64,000 nt of DNA from Clavelina lepadiformis (lineage: Eukaryota; Chordata; Ascidiacea; Aplousobranchia; Clavelinidae). The translations under genes and the position numbers were made by a program. The notes under the pieces were generated by a model, which was not told the origin of the DNA, did not search any database, and saw only the letters and a program-made list of their open reading frames with translations. Positions within the stretch are counted from its first letter, which is position 1; each line of letters opens with the position of its first letter. The stretch spans positions 4,836,977 to 4,900,976 of the forward strand of contig NC_135248.1 of the NCBI RefSeq assembly GCF_947623445.1, read 5' to 3'. This document shows positions 47,800-60,177 of this stretch, one piece after another.

Positions 47800-47964
47800 C
47801 AGGGATGTCCAACCTTTTATTATAGTGGGCCGCATTGTCACTTGAAATAATTGATTGGGCCGCAAAACCTATTAAATTTCAAGAAAAATGGATACATGAA
47901 GTACATACTTTTGTAGTGAAAATGACTAGCGGGCCGCACAAAAATCGCAGGTTGGACATCCCTG
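47800..47964. mobile_element. hAT-type MITE (165 bp)
   Basis: The terminal inverted repeats are CAGGGATGTCCAACCT and its complement. Internal GGGCCGC motifs are also inverted. The flanks are CTCTAAAT (47792-47799) and CTCTAAAG (47965-47972), an 8-bp target duplication with one mismatch. It is non-coding and lies directly beside the larger hAT element, sharing the middle 8-mer. Confidence 0.88.
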
Positions 47965-47972
47965 CTCTAAAG

Positions 47973-49892
47973 CAAGGGTCTCAAACACGCGGCCCGCAAC
48001 AACCTTTTGTGCAGCCCGCGTACTGCATTTTCAAGTATTTGACAATTCAGATTTGAAAAGTTAAAATTGCTCAAACGATTTGAAACTACTCATTAAACTT
48101 TTCTATCACATCACTTTCAATCTCTACCATAAATGCGGTGAAAGATCTGCTATTACGACACATTGCCTAATCACTTCTGTACAGTTGTCACAAAAACGTT
48201 GGAAATTGCGCCAGTCAGGTGTTAGTGGAATTGGTCATAATTAGGGCAAGTTTTTGTTGCACTAAAATCGTGAGAAAGTTGCACTTAATTTTAACAAAAG
48301 TTGCATTTATGCACAAGTTTTTTAAAATTATTAGGGTATGAGATACTCGAAAGGTTCCGTTGTAAAACCCAACAGTTTAAGATTTGCAGGGTGTCTGCTT
48401 GTTCCGTTTCTATCTTCGCTATTCAATCGATCATGCATACATTTTTATGTTCTTTAGGTTTGAAACCTACATGACAGCATTTCGCTATCAGCTCCTGCAG
48501 AGCTGTCAAATTTGGTACTTTCCCATTTCACAGGCGGCCTGGCGAGACCGCCGAAAATTACATTTTTTGCCGGTACGCAGCAAGAAAATAATGCAATGCG
48601 GAAATAATTTTCCGCAAAAAGCCAAACAGCAAAGCGATAACCCACCCCTCCCCTCCCCCCGAAACAAGTCAAATACCACACCCCAAAACCCCTAGGTCTG
48701 CAAACTTGATCCAAGGCATTGCAGCAAAACTCAGTGTTGGCGACTTTAACAAAATCAATAGCCTAAAAAAGGTGACCCAGTGAAAATTTTGCACATTTTG
48801 CGCAATACTTGATAAAAGTTGCAATATAAAATTCCTACAAACAGCTTAAAACATCACACTACATAAATTCTGACTATTTAGGAAGCTGTAAAAAAAAGTT
48901 GCAAAAACTTGCCTTAGTCATAATGTTCAAATTGGTTGTCGAGGTGTAAGCTAGCCTAGTATTGAATAAATTGATATAGTTTAAAAAGCAAAATTACACA
49001 TGTCTTCTGCTTCGAAAAAAAGAAAAATCACAGACGAAAGGAGAGTTTTTCAAGATAAGTGGTAGGAGTTATTTTTATCACCGCGGTCAGAGATACTAGT
49101 CATTGCCTTATTTGCCAGCAAAAGATAGCTGTTATGAAGAAGTATAACATGCGTCGGCAGTCGGCACTTCGAAACAATGCACCGCGATAAATATGATGCT
49201 TACCAGGGCAAAGTAAGAGAAGAAAAAATTAAACAACTAAAATCAACATTTTGCAAACAAAGAAGTTTCTTTACCAATATTAATCAGTCCAACGAAGATT
49301 CTGCAAAAACGAGTTTTGTTATCAGTGAAATGATAGCAAAGTCATCACGGCCCTTTACCGAGGGTTTGTTCATAAAAGAATGCCTTGTAAAAGCAAGTGA
49401 CATTTTATGTCCAGGTAAAAAAAAACTGTTGAAGGCATAAGCTTATCACCAAATACAGTTGCAAGTAGGGTCACAGATTTAGCTGCAAATGTGGAGAAAC
49501 AATTAGTTGCAACGGTAAAAGACTTCGAAGCAATTTCGATTGCCCTGATGAGAGCACAGATTTTTCCGACACCGCACAATGTGCTGTGTTTATCAGGGGT
49601 GTAGCCTGCATTCAAAATCTGACGGAAGGTCACGTATCACTGATGAACATCTGCAAGCAACTCTGACATTGGTTTCTGCTGACAAGTTGAAGCCCAATAT
49701 CGATGTCCTTGTCCATGAAAAACGCTGCCAGTTAAGCAGCCAGAACAAAAAATAACTAGCTTAAATCATCAGCCCATTTGCTTTATCTCTTATTGTGTTC
49801 TTGTTGGTTGACATTTCATTGTGACTTGTGGCCCTTGGGCGTTTTACACGTCCTCATTTGGCCCCCAGAGCAATTTGAGTTTGAGACCCTTG
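47973..49892 (+). mobile_element. hAT transposon with decayed transposase (1.9 kb)
   Basis: The ends are perfect inverted repeats CAAGGGTCTCAAAC, flanked by exact 8-bp duplications CTCTAAAG (47965-47972 and 49893-49900). GGCCCGC near the left end and GGCCCTTGG/GGCCCCC near the right add partial symmetry. Inside, on the plus strand, is a broken transposase (49000-49755). It is much shorter than a full hAT element, because the catalytic centre is deleted. Confidence 0.9.
49000..49755 (+). pseudogene. hAT transposase remnant (GTF2IRD2/ZBED-like)
   Basis: From an ATG at 49000 the frame reads a basic start (SKKRKITDERRVFQDKW). It then needs a frame change to continue through CLICQQKIAVMKKYNMRRQS, a BED-finger CxxC segment without its His part. 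After another shift comes QRSFFTNINQ, SARPFTEG-like SSRPFTEGLFIKECLVKASD and LCPGKKKL, then SLSPNTVASRVTDLAANVEK and FSDTAQCAVFIRGV. These blocks match the hAT transposases related to GTF2IRD2 and ZBED genes. The end (VSADKLKPNIDVLVHEKRCQ) is the family's C-terminal dimerisation segment, joined after an internal deletion. Several frameshifts and stops make it non-functional. Confidence 0.85.
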
Positions 49893-50087
49893 CTCTAAAG
49901 CTTAATAACACCATCACTGAATCACTTTAAACGATTTGAGAATTGACATACGAAAAGTGGACTTCGGAAACTTTGATAGTAACCTACGATTAACTACCGT
50001 ATTACCATTACATAGCCAAAGGCGAAAAAGTTAAACAAAATCCTGAAATTGTCCGTTTCGGACAAGACTGGAAAATCATGTTAGCGG

Positions 50088-50315
50088 CAATGTTCCCTCT
50101 AAGCTGCGCAAATGCGCACTGCTGACACGGTCTCCGCGCACAGATAATTTAATCTGTGCTGCGCACAAGAAAAAAATCCAGCCTGAGTTGAAAATAAAAT
50201 AAAGGCATAATAATGGCCTCAGTGCGCACGTCTGATGTTGCTCACAGTGGTCCAAGGGACCGCTCAGGGAGTTAGTGTGTTTGCTCAGACTCGTGAAAGA
50301 TTAGAGGGAACATTG
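50088..50315. mobile_element. hAT-type MITE (228 bp)
   Basis: The terminal inverted repeats CAATGTTCCCTCTAA and the complement TTAGAGGGAACATTG are perfect. The 8-bp duplication GTTAGCGG flanks both sides (50080-50087 and 50316-50323). The interior is non-coding with several TGCGCAC words. CAATGTTCCCTCTAA is a hAT end type widespread in animals. Confidence 0.92.
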
Positions 50316-50323
50316 GTTAGCGG

Positions 50324-50930
50324 TACATCGCAAAACTATTGTTTGCTTGGGAATACCACAACGTGTAGTGAATAAGTGACACTAGCGGTATAGCCTAAAT
50401 ATAAGTTATACTGTATACAGTTACGTAGAACGTCCAACAAAACAATGGAAATGGCAAAATTTAAGCATACACGGCTCCTTAAAACTTTAAGTTAACAAAG
50501 TGCTGGTCATAGCAAGTTATTTTAATAAAAGTCAAGTTGAGTATCCAGTAGACTTTACTAAACTCGTGAGAGGCCTACATGTCACCGTTGCTAAAATAAA
50601 GCTTATAACAGGCCAACCTGTCAAATAACTTATAAAACATTGCCATAATAGTTTTCTAAAATTTCTACTAAGAAGTACCAACTTCTTTCTTTTAGAAATG
50701 CATTATACGTACAGCAACTGTCGTTTATATACGTGCAACATAGACGTAATTCGAAAAATAAAAAATTCAGTCAAATTAAAGGATAACATGTTATGGAAGC
50801 CTTATAAATAGTTGTGAGGCATAATATGCAATAAAGCGAAGGAATAAAGAAAGCGCCAAACAGCTAGGTCTTGGAGAAGGAAAGTAAAAATGCTGAGATT
50901 CCTGTGAAAAATTTGGAAGATCACCTTTTC
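50324..50930. other. Intergenic stretch
   Basis: Nothing is recognised between the hAT MITE and the multicopper oxidase remnant. Confidence 0.35.
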
Positions 50931-50934
50931 TTAC

Positions 50935-51009
50935 AAACTTTGCCAGTGCCACCATACCGGTGTCCTCATGATTAAGAAGGTGGCAGCGAATATTAACATC
51001 GCCGATATA
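50935..51009 (-). pseudogene. Degenerate multicopper oxidase exon
   Basis: The minus frame contains IRCHLLNHEDTGMVALAKF, then a GTAAGA donor. It aligns without gaps with the last copper-binding segment of the intact gene downstream in the window (IHCHILYHEDQGMMMVTK). The first His of HCH, a ligand of the trinuclear copper centre, is Arg here, while the Cys, second His, HED and axial Met remain. No acceptor is visible upstream before an in-frame TAA, and no other exons were found nearby. It is probably a leftover of a tandem duplicate. Confidence 0.7.
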
Positions 51010-53533
51010 TTAATGGGCGAGGATCGACTTTTTTAGTTCACAAAAAATACTTTGAAACTTCGAAAAAACCATAGCAGCAGCGTATCAGCATTATTCAAAC
51101 GTTTGCACAAACCATAAATTTAGCTCAAAAAGTAGAAATATTCTTATTGTTACATTGCTCAAGGCTATATTAGAATGATATAATGGAATATTTCAGCCTC
51201 ACTATAACCTAATTTTCCGACAATGAATCTCTAGGTCTTCATAAGCCTATTTTCTGCAACGAGTTTTAAGTAAGTTTCAAGTGACTGTTATGATTTTAGT
51301 TCTCTATCTTGCTTCTGCTCATACGTAATTGTATTTTCATATTTTGTGTTTGGCAAGTGGCAAGTCTCATTGATTTATTAAAGTAGAGAAGACCACTCTA
51401 CGATTGAGAAGTGAAGTTAAGCATAAAATTTGTAAATCGATTGGCAGCGGGCTTAGGCTAAGACGTTACTGGCTCCATTCCTTTCGTTTCTTCTTGCCCA
51501 TGCTGAGATGGCATGATGCTTTTTTATTTTTGTAAGAGCAGAAATGAAAAAGAGATAAAGCAAACACAAAAAGGCACTTAAAAGTGTTGCAATAAGCAAA
51601 ATCTTTTTCTTGTTCATCATACTATGTTTTGATTTGTTATTCTGTAAAATTACACATGAATTAGCCTACATATTACAAACTAAATATGTAATCTTGTTTA
51701 GCAATTAGTTTAGCCTTTCGAGTAGTGGTAACGAAAAATTTCTAAGTGCCTAATAACTGTCTTTGTTCTTTCTGGCAAATTCTGGTATTATCCTTTCCTC
51801 AAAAATAGAATCACTGGTTGACTGCAGTAAAGAATACAATCTAAATAAAACATAGAGCCTTATACAGCATCTTTTAAAGAAGTTTGCGGAAGTCTTTGAA
51901 AAGCAATTGGAGTGGAACTACGGTTCGTGCACTCAGGCTTGCTTGTACTGGCCGTAATATGTCAGATGTTTAGCGTATAATGAAGACTCAAACTCAACGT
52001 TTCGCTTGCATTTGAAACCGCGGTGGACTGGTGACTGCATTACAAGAATGACAATTACAGCTCTCAACAAATTATATTAGGAATGCATTGATTTGTTGGG
52101 CTGCACAAATTTATTCAGCAGATTAGGATAAAAAGGCAGTTTCATCTTTCTAAATTAATTTCCCGGTTCGCCTATTACTGAATATTTAAGATATAAATAC
52201 CTTTACTAACTTAATTTGCTTGAAAAACTTTTCAGAACGGCGGTTATTGTTTTTGTTGCACTTAACTTGAACCAATAAGTTTGCAATTTGACGAATATAC
52301 CGCACTGAAGGTGATTATCCAGTCAAAGAGAACGGAAACATCATGTAGCTTATTGGGAATGAAAATTTCGGCGTGAACGCTGATAAATCTCGTGCGTACA
52401 GGTGATTAACTTTCCGCTTTGGATTATATGTCGGACTATAGTTACTGTTCAACCTAGCCTTTAGCCTAAACCCAATCAATAATTGCAAGTATATGCTGCA
52501 GGTGCCAGCCAACACAGACTAGAACCGATCCCAACCCACATTCCTTCGTTTTTTTCACGAGTTTTTTCTAAACTCTTTTCATTGTTCACGTGTAAACGCG
52601 GACACAAGATGTAATGTGTTTCCTTTTGTCAACCGCTTTGCTTTACATCATAGCAATTTGCAACCCAGGTTTCATCAAAAGTCAGTAAAAATAATAACCG
52701 TACACGCAAGCAAGTTTATAGCAAAAACGAAAAAATTGCGGAAAGCTTATAAGCCTTTGGAAAATATTAGTGAGGTTTCTTATGTTTTTCTGGGACAAAA
52801 TCACGTTCAATTTTTTGCCGGCGTTTCTTTAGATCTCAATGATGGCCGAACTTGGTGGAATTCAATGTGTCACTTTTGGTAAAAACTGCTTAGTAAATTA
52901 ACTGTTTCACTTAATTTTGTTCATATATCCCTTGTTTTACAATATCCTATATACTAATAATGGTGGCGCGCAAAGAATTTTTATTTTGGGTAGAAACGCA
53001 TTTAGACAATTTTCCCCTAACATAATTTTTCGATAATCTGCCAATAATTTATGAAGATATCTAAAACAAATTATAAACCTACTTTTTTTCGGCCATGAAT
53101 ACTTAATGGAAGACTTAATAAATATAGCTATAGTGAATATTAATAAATTCTATTTAAAACTATTCCTCCCCAGAATATCATGCAGTCAGCTTTCTGTCCT
53201 TGCAACAAACATAAACTTAATACCAAAATGATTAAGAGATTTTATTTATTAATATAGCAATCTGAAAACATTTTTCAAATTCTCTTTTTCTATATTATTT
53301 TCAGCTATATACATCGCTGTATATACCAGCATTATTAATTAACGTAAATACAACGACTACAAAGAAGTGATATTTTTTGTTATTTACAATAATGTTTCCA
53401 AGGATATAAGAAAACCGCAGAGAAAAGTAATTACTATAAAGTGCTTACAAGCGATTTTGAATCTAACAATTCAGTGCGCTCACAAACAAATGTACATAAG
53501 CACAAAAATGTATATCGCTGTATACATTTAATG
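51010..53533. other. Intergenic stretch, 3' flank of multicopper oxidase
   Basis: No exon is supported. The segment 51286-51345 is repeated at 60238-60295 (both contain GCTTCTGCTCATACGTAATT), marking a dispersed repeat. AATAAA signals on the minus strand at 53241-53250, about 290 bases past the oxidase stop, are plausible polyadenylation signals. Confidence 0.45.
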
Positions 53534-56500
53534 TTATTCAGTGACAATGAAAAGAATAAAGGTAGCCAGGACACCTGTCACCAAGATGATGATGTTGAAA
53601 TGTTTCCTCCTTGATCCTGAACATTCTCCAACAACCTCGTTGAATGGAAACGGGTCGCATTTGCTGCACTGCCCTGGATAAGCATCGCCGGACTTAATGT
53701 GTGCGCCAGTAGTATTGGCTCCTTGAAAATTTTAATCAATTCGTTACAAATGCGGTAGAAAGGAGCGTGGTAGAAAACCCATATTAAGTCGATCAACCGA
53801 ATGAAGTTAACATGAAAACAACATTAAAGCTATTGCAACACTAAATTAAGGGATGGAATAAAATAGCTAAATGTGTACAAAAAAGTTTTGATACCTTATT
53901 GCTTTGATAGAATTATTCAAGCCAGGTATTATGTATTTAATTTGGTGATAATATTATTCTAATTTTGATTTCAAAAATAAAAAGAAACAACACCCTAAAC
54001 AATTTCTGTTAATTAGGCCTGATCTGCTGTGATAGTTTTTTCAATAAAGTATCTTACCGGCTGGTACGATCTTTGTAACCATCATCATACCCTGATCTTC
54101 GTGATATAGAATGTGACAGTGAATGACCACGGTACCAATAAAACGATCCGTTCGGAATCGAATCTTCAATGCGAAATATGCAAAATATTAATAGTATCAA
54201 AATAAGTAATTAGGAGGATAATTTTATAAAACGCGATTATAATAACATGAAAATACAGAGTTTTATAGATGGAAGCAAGTCGGCAAATATAACGCGAAAT
54301 ATTCTTACCGTAATATTACTAAACGGTGGGACAAGAATTACGTCATGGAAAATTCCACTTGGTGAATAGCCCAAAGTTCCATTAGGATGACTTTCCATAT
54401 CTCTCCAGCGCTGCGCATGGCCTCGATACTTCAACCATTTGTTATAATCATTATCAGGTAACATAGCCTGTATGCCTAAAAAAAATTTACACGCAATTAT
54501 ATTTATGAGCTACAATGTAGATTGTGGAATGAACAAATATTTGCAAAATCGTTTGATTTTTCTCGATCGACTTCTAAAAATACCACTTTGATAGAAAACG
54601 TATAAAAACGTGCTTCTATGTGTTTACTTTTGTTGAAGTTTTCGTACTGGCGATCACATTGTTGTTTATTCTGATCAAAAAAGACTTTGTTTTCCATCAC
54701 CTTGGCTCCAATTGGTCCAGTGTAGTTGTTGTAACTGATGACCTGAAATGTTTTTTATTACAAGAAATTTTACAAAACATTTTTGAAAACCCAGAAAAAA
54801 GCCTTAAGCGAAACTTGCTTTATTTACACAACATTGTTATTTTTCCGTATAGGTGTATACATATGCACGTGTGTCTATAGTCGTTGTCTACATCGTTAAC
54901 TGAACGATAACGAAATCATGTTAGAGATAATTTCAACATTTTGAAATTGAAAATAAAACTAAATTATAACTAAAAAAACACTATACCATAAAAAATCTTT
55001 ATAGACTACCTGAAAATTATTCACGTGAATGTGAATTGGATGGGCTGACGTAGCAGTATTGATGATGTACCATTCCTGAACAGTGTCTAAGTTCGCTACA
55101 AATCTATAACAATTAAAAAATCAAAAGAAGTTTGACAATTGGTATAGGTCACTCTGCTGCCGGTGATTTGTGCATTTATGCACTTGTGTGATTTTATAGA
55201 GTATAGGGTGATGTTCAAATGGTTTTCGAGTACCAAGAGTTTACTAAAAGCAACACAACTGCATGTAGAAAAACACATAACCTTTTTTAAAGCTGACTGG
55301 TTTCGGGCACATACCTTCTTTTTGGTAAGAGCAAATGTTCAAATAAAGAGGTGAAAATTAAATAGTAAACTACATTTAAAAGCTTATTTTAGAAGTTGTT
55401 GCAAAGACAAAACGTTCAGGATATAAACAAATAAAATAGACTATTATAAAAGTTTACTATACCTAAAATTTGTTTTCGATTGAAATCTTTCCCTGTTCAA
55501 CGTCAAATCTGGTCCAACTTCGATAACAAATCGTCCAGTTACCTAAAGAAGAACAAATTTTTTGAAACAATTTTGTAGAAGTGATTTTTAACTTTGTTGT
55601 TTTTTAATTTTGATAACTTTTCAAAATTGCTGGAATAAAAGTAGCCTACATCTTATAAAGAAATATTCGTTTTTGTCTCACTTCGTCTTCCGTCAAGTTT
55701 CGAAAATCAGACACAAAAGATTGTTTTGCGGGAAGCGGTGTCGGTATGACAGTTGAGGTTAGCGTTCCATTGATTTTTATAGTCAGGAGCTTGCCTTGGT
55801 ATTGCTGCATACCTCCCATTGATACATCGTCATCAGGTGATTTTACTGATCTCAGCTGAAATGGGAATAACCGTCCGTATAATTGTTGTGAAATTGTTTA
55901 GCCATGGTATATACATAAAAATCTATAGAAACCGAGCTGACACTCGTATGGAAAAAATTAAGCGTTAAATTTCATAGAAGTAGGCAGGACGGCCTTTGGC
56001 ATTTTCATCAATGTTTCTCTAACAGTCAAATTTTGAACCTTCGATATTATGCGCGCTTTAAAACAATCAATCTTTTGTTTCATAGCAGAAAGTCATTCAC
56101 GAAAGGATATAGGCCTACTCGTGGGTAAACCCCTCACTGAAACGCATGTTGTGATAATTCATGCTGGGCAAATATGTTTAAAACCTTATATTTATGCTTG
56201 TCTTTTACTTTTTTATCTTTCATAACGGTATAGGGTCCTTTTGCAAAGTTTTGAAACCACTTTTTACTGCCACAAGCTTATTCTTGATAACGTTAAAAAT
56301 ATACTTAAAATCTAAAGTTTTCAGTTTTTTTTAATTACATAATTTGCTTCGAAAATGGCCCAAAAAGTTTAAAGCATTTTGGTTTTACTTTTTAGTAACC
56401 CGTTGGGTTTACCAATTGGTTCCGGGAGTCAAATGAAAACGTTTTCTTGTGACGAGGCTATAACCAAAATGGAGTTGGGTTAATTACGTATCACATGAAG

Positions 56501-59105
56501 TTTTGTTCTGTCTGTTTTCCAAGATTGTTTTTATTTTTTAATCTAACTAACTAAAGAGATAAGCTATCCTTCTCTTCATACACTTCCCAGTTCCCATATT
56601 ATACCAAACAGAGTAGTAGATTGCTTCTATTAACCTCTTATAATAATGATTGTTTGGGAATCGTGCAATAATGAAATAAAATGAATTTGCATTATAAGTT
56701 TTAGTATTTCATTAAACCCATTTTGGAAGAAGCATGATATTATATGTCGTTTGCTATTTAACCATTTCTAAATGACAAACTGTTTCAAATGATAATTTTG
56801 AAGTTATTTCATAACTCATCGTGTATTATGATAATGAATAAATGCACTGCAGAATGAAAAAATTGGACCTAATATTTCGATCAGAAAACACAAAATTATT
56901 TTCTTTATACTGGTAATAACTGATTAAAAACAAAAGTTAACTTTGTGATTTAAAAAATTTATTCCGTTGTCTCTTTTTAGGCTCAACATGGGTGACTTCC
57001 CATTTTCTATTAATATAACTAAAATAACATCCCTAACTTTACCAAAAAGTTTTGAAATTATTCTCTGTATTCATCCGACACTTGTGTCAGGTATGACAAT
57101 ATTATAATCAACAACTTTCTAATTTACGAACTTCGTAGGTTCCAGGGATGTTGCAGACTACCAGCCAGTCACTTTTTGCCGATGGAACAAGCATTGTTTT
57201 ACCGAGTCGTGGAGGTGTTGCCGAATCAAAATAAATTCCATCCAATGCAATTTGGTAAACAGTACACCCTTCAGCAATAGCGCCGTTAGTGTCCGTAATT
57301 TGAAGAATAAGCGCTGCATTGCCACCAGCGTTAACCATCCTATAGAAAAAGGAATTTGTCTGTTTGGTCATAACTCATAAATCACATTACTGTATGTTGA
57401 AACTTCAACAATCTGTTTCACTTTTATTTCTTAATCGGTAAAGCTACATTAAACTAGAAAAGAGTAAGTAACATTTAACATTTTCAACTCTTGTTTAATC
57501 TTTTTTTAATATTAGTTTAATTAATCTTAATCATTTTATTTACTACACACCTGCTACTCATACGTTTTCTACCTGAATCTTTTCATCTGACCAGCTTGAA
57601 AGGTTATTTCGGGCCAAAGTTGTCCGTTGGTGGTAAAATAATCAACCCCATTGTTTTTTAGCCAGTCTTTTAATGCGTCGCTCATCCTATACAGATCATA
57701 TTTTATTTAAAACCTTGTATGTGTAAACTTTGTTGAACACTCTATTGACAGTTAAAACGAAAAGATTACAACAATCCTTTTTTTCAGTTGCTGATAACTA
57801 GTACAATCAAGTTCAATTCGATACAAATTTAAAAAGCTAAAACTTTACTCAAATGCGTTGTGGTCGTGAATATTCTCTTGGATAAACGGAAAGCTTGGGA
57901 AGTAATTATCGGCGTAGAGTAAAGTTGGTTGGAACAGGAGTCTCACTTCATGATGACAGTTGTCTGGGCACGAGACATCCAGGAGATGCTGAGGAGTTAT
58001 GGAGGGATCAGGATCATCTTCCACGATGATCATGCCCGCCATCCCGCTGTGTACCTAATACAGTTTATATACAAGCGCTGTTTATCATACACCGATGCAA
58101 CATAAGCATGACAAGTAAAAAAATATCTCTAAAATCTGGTATTTTGATTTTCTGCTGCTTTGTTGCGGTATTTACGTGAAACAAGGTGCTTCCGTGCAAA
58201 TGAGGATGGTACCAATAGGTACCAGCTGGGTGTTGTGAATCTATTTCGTATTCATAAGTGAAAGCATCTTCTGGGTTTACGTGGACGAAAACGTTATCCT
58301 GAGGTTTCTACATGTAGTAAATATAAAAGAAATTAAACAATGTCAATAACGTAACAGAAAACAAAACGAGCTCTCAACCACATACCTCGCTACTGATATG
58401 CAGTCCATGCGTATGCAAGTTTGTGCTGTTAGCGAACCTTAGCTGATTAAAACTGTTATTGGTGTCAGGATATTGCAATGTATTTATCTAAATTGAATTG
58501 ATTTTTTTACAAAAAGAAAATATTAATTTGTGTAATCTTAAAAAAGATAATTTTTGGATTTTATTTTTAAAGACAAAAGTTGAAAATATAATTGCAAATA
58601 AGCTTTTTCTCAATAGGGATTGCAGATATCTCACTTACCAAATTTACCATCACTGTGTCACCAGGTTTAAAACGCCATACTGGACCTGGGAAGCCTCCAT
58701 TGTATGTTCTTCTGAATAAAGTCAACCACTCTACAACTACCGGGTTTACTGCTACAGTCAAGTCCACTTCCAAAAACCCATCAGACGACACAAGATCCGA
58801 CATTGGTCCCGAACGAGAAAAGTTGAACGGATCGCCCCCTATGTAGTTCATGAAAGAAATTTTTCAATTACAAAATATATCACAAAGATAATATTTGGTC
58901 TACAAAACTTAAATAACATTAATTAACGCAACAGTACTTCAACCAGTGTGTACTGTAGTGTAAGAAGAATTATGTCTTATTTTATCTGTTTATAGTACTT
59001 ACCCACAAATCGGCAAGGTTGGCTCTCAGAACACTCTTGCGATGTGACTCGAACATTGCACTGACATATTGCTAAGAGTAGGAAAATGACGACCACGCCC
59101 TTCAT
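53534..59105 (-). CDS. Multicopper oxidase (laccase-like), secreted and C-terminally anchored
   Basis: Fourteen minus-strand exons join in frame to about 662 residues: 59105-59003, 58838-58639, 58487-58386, 58307-58176, 58054-57849, 57686-57573, 57339-57132, 55855-55682, 55542-55463, 55103-55010, 54742-54628, 54475-54309, 54163-54058 and 53721-53534. The donor at 57132 (GAA|GTTCGT) is weak and the least certain junction. A signal peptide (MKGVVVIFLLLAICQC) opens the protein. The copper-ligand motifs are complete: HTHGLH (about 126-131), WYHPHLHG (H169/H171/H173), HPIHIH (461-466) and HCHILYHEDQGM (580-591), with Cys581 and axial Met591 for type 1 copper. The enzyme should oxidise phenols, related substrates or metal ions while reducing oxygen to water. 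A Cys-containing stalk leads to a terminal hydrophobic segment (NIIILVTGVLATFILFIV), a membrane anchor or GPI signal. The physiological substrate is unknown; tanning or melanisation, immune or iron roles are possible. Confidence 0.92.
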
Positions 59106-60142
59106 AATCGTTCAAATTAGAAAATAAAGGTATGTTCTGCTTAACAACTGCACAAAAATTTGATAATGTCGTTGGTGTATCAAAAATCTGCCAACGATGA
59201 CAGTGTAGCAAAACATGCACAATACAACTTGAGTCTTGTATGGAGGTGCTGTGTATTGTTGTGAATACAACATTATAACAATATAACAGTCTCGCCATAA
59301 CGATGCAATTTTAGTAGATTTTGTTTCGTAAAAGAGTGTAAATTCAAATCTTTCCGAGCTTGTTTGTCTCTTTACAAGATTTTCTTTATTATTATTCAAT
59401 TTACAAGTCTTATTTTATTATGCTTCCTCAAACACGCTCACAATATGCTAAAAGATTAAAAATAGTTACATATTTGTGGAGTAGCAATGCAATCAATTGC
59501 TATAATGATGTGCTGTGCGGTAAGAACTGGTTTAAACTAACAAGACGAAAGAATTGTTTTCAAATTGTAGTAAATTAAGTTTATTAAAGCTAAGACAATA
59601 TCTTGACGGCCAATGCAGAAAAATAACGCTCTTTAGTAATTTATGATAACTTAAATGAACCAATACTGGGGTTGTAGAAAAATGTAAAAAAAATGTGAAA
59701 AACTTGTTCTCGTGCGAACCCAAGCTTTCGAATTCAAAGCTTGTGCGAGCCCGAAACCGAGCACGAACACATGAGCAATAAAATAAACAAAAAACTGATT
59801 TGTGAAAGCAGAAGAGTCTTTATCGATATACTGTTGGTTACATTGAAAGCCTTTGTGAAAGGTATACGTACAATATACCGTTCTTCTTTATTGATGTAAC
59901 AACAGAAACTATATTTCACAAAGTTATCTTTCAAAACCATACACTGTTTTGTATATTCCCCTAAAATTTTGAACTTACAACGAGAACAGTAAGATTAGAA
60001 ACTATTCCCGGTAGCAAAAAATTAGAATAATAATTATTGCGTTTTGCTTTATTTAGTCGAAAACGCAATTGTTCGTGTAAAATCAAAAGTAAAGCTCGGG
60101 TTCGTGACAACGCTGAAAAGCGATGACGTTGGCGTTGAGTCT

Positions 60143-60177
<35 letters not shown>

